A DNA stretch of 64,000 nucleotides. It comes from Xanthomarina spongicola. Lineage in GTDB: Bacteria; Bacteroidota; Bacteroidia; Flavobacteriales; Flavobacteriaceae. The DNA lies in assembly GCF_003148645.1 (NCBI RefSeq), contig NZ_QGGP01000001.1, positions 186,001-250,000 on the forward strand. The letters are read 5' to 3'. The notes under the pieces were generated by a model. It did not search any database. It saw only the letters and a list, made by a program, of their open reading frames with translations, and was not told the DNA's origin. This document shows, one piece after another, positions 42,440-51,044 of this stretch. Position 1 is the stretch's first letter, and each line of letters starts with the position of its first letter. The position numbers and the translations under genes were made by a program.

Positions 42440-44395
42440 TCAGGTTTTCTTACCAATATTCTCTTCTGCATAATACATGCTAAGCAACTGTTCATTCTTC
42501 GCTATTATCTTACCTCTGTAAGTGAAATTATATTTGTTTTTTAAGTGTTGGTAGGTATTTTCTGAAACATTAATTTTTCCTGGTTTAGAATTATTTTCCA
42601 TCCTCGCAGCTATATTAACTGTATTGCCCCAAATATCATATTGAAACTTCTTGATTCCAACAACACCAGCTACAACAGGACCTGTATTTATTCCAATACG
42701 AATCTCAAAAGGGTATATACCTTCTGGTGGATTATTTTGAGTTTCTCTAACAAATTCCATAATCTCTAAAGCAGCAGCAAAAGCATTTTCTACATGCGAA
42801 GTGTTTTCTGTAGGAAGCCCTCCTGCACACATATAGGCATCTCCAATGGTTTTTATTTTCTCAAGATTGTGTTTTTCTGTAATGTTGTCGAATTTCTTAA
42901 AAAAATAATCTAAACTTTGAACGAGGTCTTCTGCAGATATCTCTTCTGCTACTAAAGAAAATTGTTTGAAATCTGTAAAAAGAACTGTTACTTCCTTGAA
43001 ATATTTTGTCTTAATAAATCCTTGTTCTTTTAATTCTTCGGCTGTTTCTTTTGGAAGAATGTTTAATAGAATGCTATCACTTTTGTTTCGTTCTTTAGCT
43101 AGAGATGCATTAGATTTTTGAATAAATCGGTAACGTGAAAAAACACCTCCTACTGCTGCTAAAAGAAGTGCTGCTAGTGCATATAACAACCTTTTTGACG
43201 CTGTAGCACGTTCAATCTGGGCTTGTTTGAGTTCATTATCTATATTAAGAAGTTTTATTTCTTTTTCTTTATTTTCTAAATCGTACCTAAATCTCATATT
43301 GCCTATAGATTCATCATAGGATTCGTTTCGAATAGTATCGCTTATAGAAGTAAAAAGTTGCTGATAGCTATATGCATTTTTATAATCTTTCATTCCTGAG
43401 TAAGCCTTAGAAAGCCCTTCATATGCATTCTTTTTATCTCTATAGACACCTGTAGTTTTTGTTAAATCAAGCCCTTCTTTAAGATTTTTAATAGCTTCTG
43501 AATAGGCTTTTTGCTCTATTAAAACTTCTCCTAATGCTATAAGTGCCTTAGTTTTGTCTGATTTAGCCTCATTAAGATCTGCTGCATCTATAGCTTTTAG
43601 ATGATATTCTTTTGCTAAATCATATTTTTTTTGGTCTTTATAGACCTTGCCCATACTATTATATGTGTGTGAAAGACTACTTCCTGCTTTAGAATAAGCT
43701 TCCAAAGCATCATTCAGGTGAAGTAATGCATCTTGTGGATTGCCATTTTTTAAGTATAATTCTGCTATATTAATAGCAGCAGCTCCAACTCCTTCGTCGT
43801 ATCCTATTTTACTAAATATAATCTTGGATTTATTAAAGGATTTAAATGCATCTTCATAAGTTGTTTCTTCATTAGAATAAACAGCTCCAATATTCAGGTA
43901 AGCTGTCCCCATTCTTGAAGAATCTTGAATCTTTTCTGCAATCTTGACAGACTTTAGTAAATATTCTAAAGCTTTAGGGTCGTTTCCTTTCGTTTCGTAA
44001 ACAGCACCTAGATTAGCAAGTAAGTTACTAATTCCGTTTTGGTCATTAATTGTTTCAAAAATTTCTAATGATTTTTCCCAATGAATCAAGACATCCGAGA
44101 ATTCACCTTTAATATAATGGCCAAGCCCCATATTTTTATGTCCATAGGCTAGACCTCTCTTGAAATTAATTTGTGTAGCTAGATTAATGGCTTTTTGAGA
44201 ATAAACAAAAGATGAGTCTGGTTGAGATCGAAAAAGCTGTGAAGATATCTCTAATAAGGTATTAACTTTTGTGCTATCATCGGCTTGTTTAACAACAAGC
44301 TGCTTAAGATCTTCTATACTTTTGTCGTTTTGACCAAAAGAATTTAGCGTAATGCAAAACAAGATGATTGAATATAGAGTCGTACGATTCATCAA
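42440..44395 (-). CDS. Class III adenylate cyclase with TPR sensor region
   Basis: The 651-residue protein has a signal peptide (ITLNSFGQ), six or more TPR-type repeats (about 60-340, e.g. GLAYGHKNMGLGHYIKGE, SSRMGTAYLNIGAVYS), a coiled coil and one membrane helix (about 400-420, LLYALAALLLAAVGGVF), then a cyclase domain (about 440-640). Catalytic residues are visible: metal-binding Asp in TVLFTDFKQF and in KTIGDAYMCAGG, substrate-selecting Lys in EKIKTIGD and Asp in FQYDIWGNTVNIAARME, plus the transition-state Asn and Arg in that last motif. The Lys/Asp pair points to ATP, so to cAMP. The TPR part would face the periplasm. Confidence 0.88.
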   Translation of the reverse strand: MMNRTTLYSIILFCITLNSFGQNDKSIEDLKQLVVKQADDSTKVNTLLEISSQLFRSQPDSSFVYSQKAINLATQINFKRGLAYGHKNMGLGHYIKGEFSDVLIHWEKSLEIFETINDQNGISNLLANLGAVYETKGNDPKALEYLLKSVKIAEKIQDSSRMGTAYLNIGAVYSNEETTYEDAFKSFNKSKIIFSKIGYDEGVGAAAINIAELYLKNGNPQDALLHLNDALEAYSKAGSSLSHTYNSMGKVYKDQKKYDLAKEYHLKAIDAADLNEAKSDKTKALIALGEVLIEQKAYSEAIKNLKEGLDLTKTTGVYRDKKNAYEGLSKAYSGMKDYKNAYSYQQLFTSISDTIRNESYDESIGNMRFRYDLENKEKEIKLLNIDNELKQAQIERATASKRLLYALAALLLAAVGGVFSRYRFIQKSNASLAKERNKSDSILLNILPKETAEELKEQGFIKTKYFKEVTVLFTDFKQFSLVAEEISAEDLVQSLDYFFKKFDNITEKHNLEKIKTIGDAYMCAGGLPTENTSHVENAFAAALEIMEFVRETQNNPPEGIYPFEIRIGINTGPVVAGVVGIKKFQYDIWGNTVNIAARMENNSKPGKINVSENTYQHLKNKYNFTYRGKIIAKNEQLLSMYYAEENIGKKT

Positions 44396-44610
44396 AGTTG
44401 TGGGTCAAAATAAGTTTTAGGGAATAGTTAAATGTAGGAAATTATTCTATATAAACCAATTAATTAAGTCATTTTCAAATGGATAAACAAGAGCTTAGTA
44501 ATTTTTTAGTCTACAAGTTTTCATTATTAATACGAATATTCTAATTTCTCTAGTCTACGTAAAGCCTTATTAAAAATGATAAATAGTAACCTAAGTTGTG
44601 ATGGATTTCA

Positions 44611-44922
44611 TTACGATAAGTCAAAATCGTATTCACGTTCTACCTTACAAATTCTAACATGATACCAGTTGTACCATTGACTTCTTCCTTTTTGTTGTGC
44701 TAAAAGATGTTCGGAATTCTGTTTCCAGTTTTTTATTGCTTCAAGGCTTTCCCAGTAACTTACAGTAATTCCTACTTGATTCCTAGCTGATTCAATTCCT
44801 ATAAACCCTTTTTGTTGTTTGGCAAGAGTTTCCATTTTTTCAGCCATGTCTTGATAACCAGTTATATCTTCATTTTGAGTTGAAGTGAAAATAACTGCAT
44901 AATAAGGTGTTGTTTTAGTCAT
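44611..44922 (-). CDS. Antibiotic-biosynthesis-monooxygenase-like (ABM) protein
   Basis: From MTKTTPYYAVIFTSTQ the product has 103 residues with the ferredoxin-like dimeric alpha-beta barrel pattern of ABM proteins: GYQDMAEKMETLAKQQKGFIGIES, written in part, then ITVSYWESLEAIKNWKQNSEH near 58 and AQQKGRSQWYNWYHVRICKVE near 78. Members include heme-degrading and quinol monooxygenases; no specific reaction can be assigned. The start ATG overlaps the asparaginase stop by 8 bp. A longer in-frame start at 44955 lies deeper in the asparaginase gene and is not preferred. Confidence 0.75.
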   Translation of the reverse strand: MTKTTPYYAVIFTSTQNEDITGYQDMAEKMETLAKQQKGFIGIESARNQVGITVSYWESLEAIKNWKQNSEHLLAQQKGRSQWYNWYHVRICKVEREYDFDLS

Positions 44923-46012
44923 TATAAATGCCAATATTAAGTTCGCCTTTATCATTCATAGTAGCTCGAAACATGCCAGATGTATTAAATTCCATAACCA
45001 TATTTCCGTTTTTATCTACTGCAACAATACCTCCATCTCCACCAAGTTCAGGTACTTTTTTCTGAATAACTTCTTTGGCTGCTTCGGCTAATGTTAATCC
45101 TTTATATTCCATTAAAGCAGAAATATCGTGAGCTACCATAGCACGTATAAAATATTCTCCCCAACCAGTACTTGAAACAGCACATGTATTGTTGTTCGCA
45201 TAAGTTCCTGCTCCTATTATTGGTGCATCACCAACACGTCCCCAACGTTTGTTTGTCATGCCTCCTGTAGAAGTTCCTGCTGCAAGGTTTCCATCTTTAT
45301 CTAATGCTGCACAACCAACGGTTCCAAACTTGGAGTTTTTTATAGCAACATCATAAAATGCTGTTTTATTATCTGCTTTTTTCTGTTCTTCATATTCTTT
45401 AACACGTTCCAAAGAATTCATACTCTTTTCAGTATAAAAATAAGTTGTATCAACAATTTCGATACCTTGTTCTTTGGCAAAAACATCTGCTCCATGTCCA
45501 GTCAACATCACATGTGGTGAGTTTTCCATGACAGCTCTCGCTAAATCAATTGGATTTTTTACGGTTCGTGTTCCTGCAGAAGCTCCAGCATTTAGAGTTT
45601 TACCATCCATAATAGAAGCATCTAACTCATTCGTTTCTGCATTTGTAAAAACAGCTCCTTTTCCAGCATTAAACAAAGGCGAGTCCTCCATAATATTAAT
45701 GGTTTCTTGAACAGCATCTAGACTGCTTCCTCCATTTTTTAAAATGTTATATCCAACACGAATGGCTTCTTCCAATTTTAATTTATAAGCTGCTTCAGCT
45801 TCAGCAGACATATATTCACGTGAAATATTACCTGCTCCACCATGAATAACAATTGCAAATTGATTGGTTTTAATATCTAGATTGTCTTTTGAAACAACTA
45901 GTGAGTCTTTAGAGGCTTGTCTACCATTTGTTAAGGATTTGAGTTCTTCCTTATTTTTGCAACTAAATATTATAAAGCATAAACACAAAAAATAAATTCC
46001 TTTTTTCATCAT
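44915..46012 (-). CDS. Isoaspartyl peptidase/L-asparaginase, lipoprotein form
   Basis: This 365-residue N-terminal-nucleophile hydrolase matches plant-type asparaginase/isoaspartyl dipeptidase (IaaA/Asparaginase_2). FAIVIHGGAGNISREYMS near residue 52 is the family start and NSKFGTVGCAALDKDGNLAA near 215 contains the Thr (GTVGC) expected to become the nucleophile after self-cleavage; TSTGGMTNKRWGRVGD follows. The N-terminus MMKKGIYFLCLCFIIFSCK is a lipoprotein signal, so it is likely periplasmic and membrane-anchored. It precedes and overlaps the ABM gene by 8 bp. Confidence 0.92.
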   Translation of the reverse strand: MMKKGIYFLCLCFIIFSCKNKEELKSLTNGRQASKDSLVVSKDNLDIKTNQFAIVIHGGAGNISREYMSAEAEAAYKLKLEEAIRVGYNILKNGGSSLDAVQETINIMEDSPLFNAGKGAVFTNAETNELDASIMDGKTLNAGASAGTRTVKNPIDLARAVMENSPHVMLTGHGADVFAKEQGIEIVDTTYFYTEKSMNSLERVKEYEEQKKADNKTAFYDVAIKNSKFGTVGCAALDKDGNLAAGTSTGGMTNKRWGRVGDAPIIGAGTYANNNTCAVSSTGWGEYFIRAMVAHDISALMEYKGLTLAEAAKEVIQKKVPELGGDGGIVAVDKNGNMVMEFNTSGMFRATMNDKGELNIGIYND

Positions 46013-46087
46013 ATAACATATTAAAATGAGAGGTTTAAAGTTAGTTTTTTAGAAATAAAGCCTCAAGAAAAAACGACTTTTTATTCC

Positions 46088-46095
46088 TATCTTTG
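46088..46095 (+). promoter_or_regulatory. Promoter -7 element of the aldehyde dehydrogenase gene
   Basis: TATCTTTG, a full match to TAnnTTTG, 37 bp before the ATG. Confidence 0.55.
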
Positions 46096-46132
46096 CAACT
46101 AAATTTAATAATTAGTAAAAAAACAAACATAT

Positions 46133-47686
46133 ATGGAAGCCATAGCTACCGATTTCGGAATAGAAAAAGCATTAAAACAATTAGGAGTTAAAGATATAAA
46201 TGAAGGAACTTCTACAGGTTCAAATAGCTTTTCTAATGGAGACATTATAGAGAGTTATTCTCCAGTAGATGGGAAATTAATTGGAAAAGTAAAGACAACA
46301 ACAAGAGCAGATTACGACAAAGTAATGGATGCTGCAACATCAGCATTCTTATCTTGGAGAACCATGCCAGCACCTCAACGTGGAGAAATTGTACGTCAGT
46401 TTGGTAACAAATTAAGAGACTTAAAAGAACCTCTAGGAAAATTGGTTTCTTATGAAATGGGGAAATCTTTACAAGAAGGATATGGAGAAGTACAAGAAAT
46501 GATTGACATCTGTGATTTTGCAGTTGGATTATCTAGACAATTAAACGGACAAACAATTCCTTCTGAACGTCCAGGACATGTCATGAGAGAACAGTGGCAT
46601 CCAATAGGTGTTGTTGGAATTATTTCGGCATTCAACTTTCCTGTGGCTGTTTGGGCTTGGAACACAGCTTTAGCTTGGATTTGTGGTGATGTTTGTGTTT
46701 GGAAAGGTTCTGAAAAAGCACCTCTGTGCACTATTGCTTGTCAAAATATTATTGCAGAGATTCTAAAAGAAAACAATTTACCAGAAGGAATTTCTTGTAT
46801 CATTAATGGAGATTACAAAGTAGGTGAAATGATGACAACCGATTCAAGAGTTGCTTTAGTTTCTGCTACAGGATCTACAAGAATGGGACGTATTGTTGGG
46901 AAAACAGTTGCAGAACGTTTTGGTAAATCTTTATTAGAATTAGGTGGTAACAACGCCATTATTATTACACCAACTGCCGATTTAAAAGTGGTTGTTCCTG
47001 GTGCTGTATTTGGAGCTGTTGGAACTTGTGGACAACGTTGTACGTCTACAAGAAGATTGATTATTCACGAATCTGTTTATGATAAAGTAAGAGATGCTAT
47101 TGTTGGTGCTTATGGACAATTAACTATTGGAAATCCTTTAGATGAAAGAAATCATATTGGGCCATTAATCGATAAAGATTCTGTAAACACGTATTTAGCT
47201 GCCATTGAAAAAGCAAAAGCTGAAGGTGGAAACGTTTTAGTTGAAGGTGGTGTTTTAGAAGGTGAAGGATATGAAAGTGGATGCTACGTAAAACCAGCAA
47301 TTATTGAAGCTGAAAATCATTTTGAAATTGTACAACACGAAACATTTGCTCCAATTTTATATTTAATGAAATATTCTGGAGAAGTTGAAAATGCTATTGA
47401 AAAACAAAATGGTGTTGCTCAAGGATTATCTTCATCCATTATGACGAATGATTTGAAGGAAGCAGAAAAATTCTTATCATTTGCTGGTTCTGATTGTGGT
47501 ATAGCTAACGTAAATATTGGTACTTCTGGTGCTGAAATTGGTGGCGCATTTGGTGGTGAAAAAGAAACAGGTGGAGGGCGTGAGTCTGGATCTGATGCAT
47601 GGAAAGTTTATATGAGAAGACAAACAAATACTATAAATTATTCAGATGAGTTGCCTTTAGCGCAAGGAATTAAATTTGATCTTTAA
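46133..47686 (+). CDS. Aldehyde dehydrogenase, ALDH7 (aminoadipate-semialdehyde) type
   Basis: The 517 residues match the ALDH7/antiquitin subfamily, which oxidises 2-aminoadipate semialdehyde (piperideine-6-carboxylate) in lysine breakdown. HPIGVVGIISAFNFPVAVWA near residue 160, the catalytic Glu in LLELGGNNAIII near 264, the catalytic Cys in GTCGQRCTSTRRL near 302, and GGAFGGEKETGGGRESGSDA near 467 are all present; the GQRCTSTRR and ETGGGRESGSD blocks are typical of ALDH7. Lysine degradation is inferred from subfamily. It stands alone with its own promoter and terminator. Confidence 0.88.
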   Translation: MEAIATDFGIEKALKQLGVKDINEGTSTGSNSFSNGDIIESYSPVDGKLIGKVKTTTRADYDKVMDAATSAFLSWRTMPAPQRGEIVRQFGNKLRDLKEPLGKLVSYEMGKSLQEGYGEVQEMIDICDFAVGLSRQLNGQTIPSERPGHVMREQWHPIGVVGIISAFNFPVAVWAWNTALAWICGDVCVWKGSEKAPLCTIACQNIIAEILKENNLPEGISCIINGDYKVGEMMTTDSRVALVSATGSTRMGRIVGKTVAERFGKSLLELGGNNAIIITPTADLKVVVPGAVFGAVGTCGQRCTSTRRLIIHESVYDKVRDAIVGAYGQLTIGNPLDERNHIGPLIDKDSVNTYLAAIEKAKAEGGNVLVEGGVLEGEGYESGCYVKPAIIEAENHFEIVQHETFAPILYLMKYSGEVENAIEKQNGVAQGLSSSIMTNDLKEAEKFLSFAGSDCGIANVNIGTSGAEIGGAFGGEKETGGGRESGSDAWKVYMRRQTNTINYSDELPLAQGIKFDL

Positions 47687-47706
47687 TAGATAAATTATAA
47701 TCATTT

Positions 47707-47756
47707 AAAAAAATCCGTTTCTTCCAAATCGCTGGAATTGAAACGGATTTTTTATT
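47707..47756 (+). terminator. Terminator of the aldehyde dehydrogenase gene
   Basis: AAAAAATCCGTTTC pairs with GAAACGGATTTTTT, with an inner TTCCA/TGGAA stem. The T-run ends just before the ABC ATPase gene. Confidence 0.85.
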
Positions 47757-47770
47757 CTAATTTAACAGAT

Positions 47771-48691
47771 ATGCTTCAAGTAAAAAACATCGAATTTACT
47801 TATAAAAAAACTTCAGTCTTAAAAGACATTAGTTTTTCTGTTGAAGCTGGAGAACACCTATCTATAATTGGCGAAAGTGGTTCTGGTAAAAGCACCTTAC
47901 TAAAATTACTTTATGGTGAATTAGACGCAAACAAAGGTCAAATATTTTGGAAAAACTCTGAAATTCTTGGGCCTAAGTACAACCTAGTTGTTGGTTATGA
48001 TTTTATGAAATACGTGGCTCAAGAATTCGACTTAATGCCATTTATTTCTGTAGCCGAAAATATTGGAAAGCATCTCTCAAATTTCTTTCCTGAAGAGAAA
48101 CAAACTCGTATAAAAGAACTTTTGGAGGTTGTTGAACTCACTCCCTTTTCGAACACCAAAGTGAAGCTCTTAAGTGGTGGGCAAAAACAACGTGTAGCTT
48201 TGGCAAGAGCTTTGGCTAATGAACCAGAAATATTGTTGCTGGACGAACCTTTTAGTCATATTGATAATTTTAAAAAACAAAGTTTAAGGCGTAATTTATT
48301 CAATTACTTAAAAACCAAAAACATTACCTGTATTGTTGCTTCTCATGATAAGGAAGATGTTTTGCCTTATTCAGATAAGATGATAGTTTTACATAACCAT
48401 AAAATAGTAGCAAACAACACACCAGAATATTTATTCAACCATCCAAAAACACCTTTAATCGCTTCATTTTTTGGAGATTTTAATGTGATAAATGGAAAGA
48501 TTGTTTATGCTCATCAATTACAGATTGTAGAAGATTCCAATTTAAAAGCTACGGTTAAAAAATCTTACTTTAAAGGACATTATTATTTGGTTGAAGCCAA
48601 CTTAAATGGTGCTACAATTTTTATCGAAAACAAAATGTTTATTGAAAATAATAGAGAGATTTACTTATTTATAAAATCTCAATTATCTTAA
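47771..48691 (+). CDS. ABC transporter ATP-binding protein
   Basis: The 306-residue ATPase has Walker A GESGSGKSTLLK (about 38-49), the Q-loop region VAQEFDLMPF, the signature LSGGQKQRVALARALANE near 137, Walker B ILLLDEPFSHIDNF near 158 and the switch His in VASHDKED near 194. After about residue 215 there is a 90-residue extension with beta character, resembling a TOBE-type regulatory end. No permease gene is adjacent, so the substrate is unknown. The longer start at 47738 lies inside the terminator stem, so the ATG at 47771 is used. It overlaps the convergent Gre-like gene by 23 bp. Confidence 0.88.
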   Translation: MLQVKNIEFTYKKTSVLKDISFSVEAGEHLSIIGESGSGKSTLLKLLYGELDANKGQIFWKNSEILGPKYNLVVGYDFMKYVAQEFDLMPFISVAENIGKHLSNFFPEEKQTRIKELLEVVELTPFSNTKVKLLSGGQKQRVALARALANEPEILLLDEPFSHIDNFKKQSLRRNLFNYLKTKNITCIVASHDKEDVLPYSDKMIVLHNHKIVANNTPEYLFNHPKTPLIASFFGDFNVINGKIVYAHQLQIVEDSNLKATVKKSYFKGHYYLVEANLNGATIFIENKMFIENNREIYLFIKSQLS

Positions 48692-49118
48692 ATTCATTTT
48701 CTCTAAAAGTCATTACATCTCCAGCCTCCTTACCAATTAGCAATTTTCCAATAGCTGTGTTGGGCGAAATAGCAAAATATTTTTCCTTTTCTACAACTAT
48801 TTCTCCAGAGCTTATAGCTATAAAATAATTTGCTTGAGTTGTAAAAACAAGACTTCCTAAACAAACTGTTTTAGAGGTTTTGGAAACATCTATTTTAGAA
48901 AGCAATTCTTGTAGTTTTTCTGTCTCAGCTAATTGATTGCCTGCTTTTTCACGCTCTAATTGAAGCATGGCTCTTCCTGTTTCATGTTTATCTCCAGCAG
49001 AACTCTTAGTTTCAGATGTTAAAGATTCTTGAATTTCTTCAATAGATGTCCTTATTGTATCAAGTCTGTTATTACAAAACTGAACACATTGCATGTATAA
49101 TTTTTGCTTGAGTTCCAT
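48669..49118 (-). CDS. GreA/GreB-like transcription factor
   Basis: The 149-residue protein has a helical hairpin N-terminal region (about 1-75, with QESLTSETKSSAGDKHETG near 29) and a beta-rich C-terminal part (about 80-149, ISPNTAIGKLLIGKEAGDVM) that matches the Gre C-terminal domain, whose usual motif ends with SPxxxIGxALLGKxxGD. Gre factors act in the RNA polymerase secondary channel; here the acidic tip residues of classical GreA are not clearly in place, so it may be a Gre-related regulator with a different job. It is the downstream member of a close minus-strand set with mtgA (1 bp gap). Confidence 0.75.
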   Translation of the reverse strand: MELKQKLYMQCVQFCNNRLDTIRTSIEEIQESLTSETKSSAGDKHETGRAMLQLEREKAGNQLAETEKLQELLSKIDVSKTSKTVCLGSLVFTTQANYFIAISSGEIVVEKEKYFAISPNTAIGKLLIGKEAGDVMTFRENEFKIIEIL

Positions 49119-49119
49119 T

Positions 49120-49818
49120 TTACTTTTTATTTACTTTGTTATAATCCAACTTACCAAAATAACCCATTTGTTTAACAATCCAGATTTTTCTACGTTCAAT
49201 GTAATTTGAAGCAGGCTTTGCTTTAAATTTTAATGGATTTGGTAAAATGGCTGCAATAGAAGCTGCTTCATATTGTGATAATTTTGAAGCGGGCTTTTTA
49301 TACCAATAATAGGCTGCAGCTTCGGCTCCATAAATACCATTCCCCATTTCTATGCTATTTAAATAGACTTCCATGATGCGTTCTTTACTCCAAATTGTTT
49401 CTATCAAAAAGGTAAAATACACTTCCAACCCTTTTCGAAACCAACTGCGTTGTGGCCATAAAAACACGTTTTTTGCTGTTTGCTGACTAATGGTACTTGC
49501 GCCTTTTATGCCTTTTCCTTTTTTATTGTCTTGATAAGCTTTCTCTATAGCTTTAACATCGAACCCCTTGTGTATTAAAAAATTCTGGTCTTCACTACAA
49601 ATAACTGCTAATTGTAAATTTTTTGAAATCTTATCGATAGAAACCCAATCATGTCTCCAAATCATGGATTTATTGTCTTGAAAATTCTCTACACTTCTAA
49701 TTAGCATTAATGGCGTTGCAGGAACTGGAACCCATTTATACAAAAACACCATCGCTATGGAAAGGATAAATAATCCAACAATAAGTTTAAAAATAAATTT
49801 GAAGAATTTTTTAATCAT
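49120..49818 (-). CDS. mtgA: Monofunctional peptidoglycan glycosyltransferase
   Basis: MtgA polymerises lipid II into glycan strands. The 232 residues have one N-terminal membrane helix (about 8-28, FKLIVGLFILSIAMVFLYKW) and a GT51 domain: AVICSEDQNFLIHKGFDVKA near 70 with the catalytic Glu, GASTISQQTAKNVFLWPQRS near 104, KERIMEVYLNSIEMGNGIYG near 141 and YEAASIAAILPNP near 184. No transpeptidase domain follows, hence monofunctional. It lies 1 bp from the FAD oxidoreductase and 1 bp from the Gre-like gene, so all three are likely co-transcribed. Confidence 0.93.
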   Translation of the reverse strand: MIKKFFKFIFKLIVGLFILSIAMVFLYKWVPVPATPLMLIRSVENFQDNKSMIWRHDWVSIDKISKNLQLAVICSEDQNFLIHKGFDVKAIEKAYQDNKKGKGIKGASTISQQTAKNVFLWPQRSWFRKGLEVYFTFLIETIWSKERIMEVYLNSIEMGNGIYGAEAAAYYWYKKPASKLSQYEAASIAAILPNPLKFKAKPASNYIERRKIWIVKQMGYFGKLDYNKVNKK

Positions 49819-49819
49819 T

Positions 49820-50935
49820 TTACTCGATTAGGTCTACTATTTCTTTACCTACCAAACTTCCAATAGCAACTCCCATTCCTCCAAGTCTCACGCCACAATA
49901 TATATGATCTGACAATTGTTTTACAATGGGTTTTTTACTAGATCCAACTCCCATGATACCTGACCAACTATAATCAATTTCGAAATTAGTTTCTGGCAAA
50001 ATAACCGTTTTTAAAAGTTCTTTTAGTTTGTTTTGAATGAGTTCTGTTTGTTCTAATTGGGTAGTTTCTTCTGCTTTAAAATCTAAATTTCTACCTCCTC
50101 CAAACAAAATACGATTGTCAATATTCCTAAAATAATAATAGCCTTTATCTAAGTGAAACGTGCCTTTAATATGAAGGTTTTTAATGGGTTTCGTTATAAG
50201 AACCTGAGCTCTTGCAGGTTTTACTTTTTCAGAAATATGTTGGGATGCAAAACCATTGGTTGTAAAAATGAGATTTTGGGATTCAAACTCTACCTGATTG
50301 GTTTTTACATGCACACCTTTTGAAGTGTCCTCAAAACTTTCAACCGTTATATTATTTAAGATTTTTATACCTAGGAATTGTACTTTTTGAAGCAAGGTTT
50401 CCATCATTTTACCTGTGTCTATTTGTCCTTCAAACGGATTAAACACATAAGTATCTTGTATATTTTTAAAACCAAAACCATTCTTTTTTAACTGAAATAC
50501 ATCATCATTAAAAATTGGTTTTATAAGACTGTTTATAGCCTCTCTCTTTTCTAAACAAGCTTCAAAAAATTGAGTGTCTTCTTTCGTGAATAATTCGTAA
50601 CCTCCCAATTGTTGATAATAAATGGCTTGATCTGTTAAGGTTTGTCTTAAAAGTAACAACCCATCCAATCGTTTTTTGATTAAATTAACAACGTCTTCTT
50701 CTGAATGCGATTTTAAATCGTCTAGAATTTCGCTTAAACTTCCAAAACAGGCAAATCCTGCATTTTTAGTACTTGCGCCTTGTGGCAACATCCCTTTTTC
50801 TAAAATAAGTATGGTTGCTTTCGGAAATTTCTGTTTTAGTTGTAATGCACAATTAAGCCCTACAATACCACTGCCAACAATGGTATAGTCTATATTGGTT
50901 AGCCACGATTTTATTTCCCAATAAGATAAATTCAT
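49820..50935 (-). CDS. FAD-dependent amine/amino-acid oxidase (DAO fold)
   Basis: The 371 residues carry the FAD dinucleotide-binding motif YTIVGSGIVGLNCALQLKQK near 17 (GxGxxG) and the FAD-binding CTGASTKNAG-like QGASTKNAGFACFGSLSE near 52, followed by a DAO substrate domain. The C-terminal YSWSGIMGVGSSKKPIVKQ near 325 and GVRLGGMGVAIGSLVGKE near 350 complete the family pattern of D-amino-acid oxidase-type enzymes. Its substrate is not determinable. It is the first gene of the tight minus-strand group with mtgA and the Gre-like gene; the terminator of the upstream metalloprotease is at 50992-51024. Confidence 0.84.
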   Translation of the reverse strand: MNLSYWEIKSWLTNIDYTIVGSGIVGLNCALQLKQKFPKATILILEKGMLPQGASTKNAGFACFGSLSEILDDLKSHSEEDVVNLIKKRLDGLLLLRQTLTDQAIYYQQLGGYELFTKEDTQFFEACLEKREAINSLIKPIFNDDVFQLKKNGFGFKNIQDTYVFNPFEGQIDTGKMMETLLQKVQFLGIKILNNITVESFEDTSKGVHVKTNQVEFESQNLIFTTNGFASQHISEKVKPARAQVLITKPIKNLHIKGTFHLDKGYYYFRNIDNRILFGGGRNLDFKAEETTQLEQTELIQNKLKELLKTVILPETNFEIDYSWSGIMGVGSSKKPIVKQLSDHIYCGVRLGGMGVAIGSLVGKEIVDLIE

Positions 50936-50991
50936 AAATCTAAATTAATGCTTTTGTTTTAACTATAGATATATAATCACCCATTTTAAAT

Positions 50992-51024
50992 TAAAAAGGC
51001 TTCCTAAATAGGAAGCCTTTTTTT
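50992..51024 (-). terminator. Terminator of the metalloprotease gene
   Basis: AAAAAGGCTTCCT pairs with AGGAAGCCTTTTT around AAAT, with T-runs in both directions, 20 bp after the metalloprotease stop. Confidence 0.88.
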
Positions 51025-51044
51025 ATAATCAATATTTTAAATAG

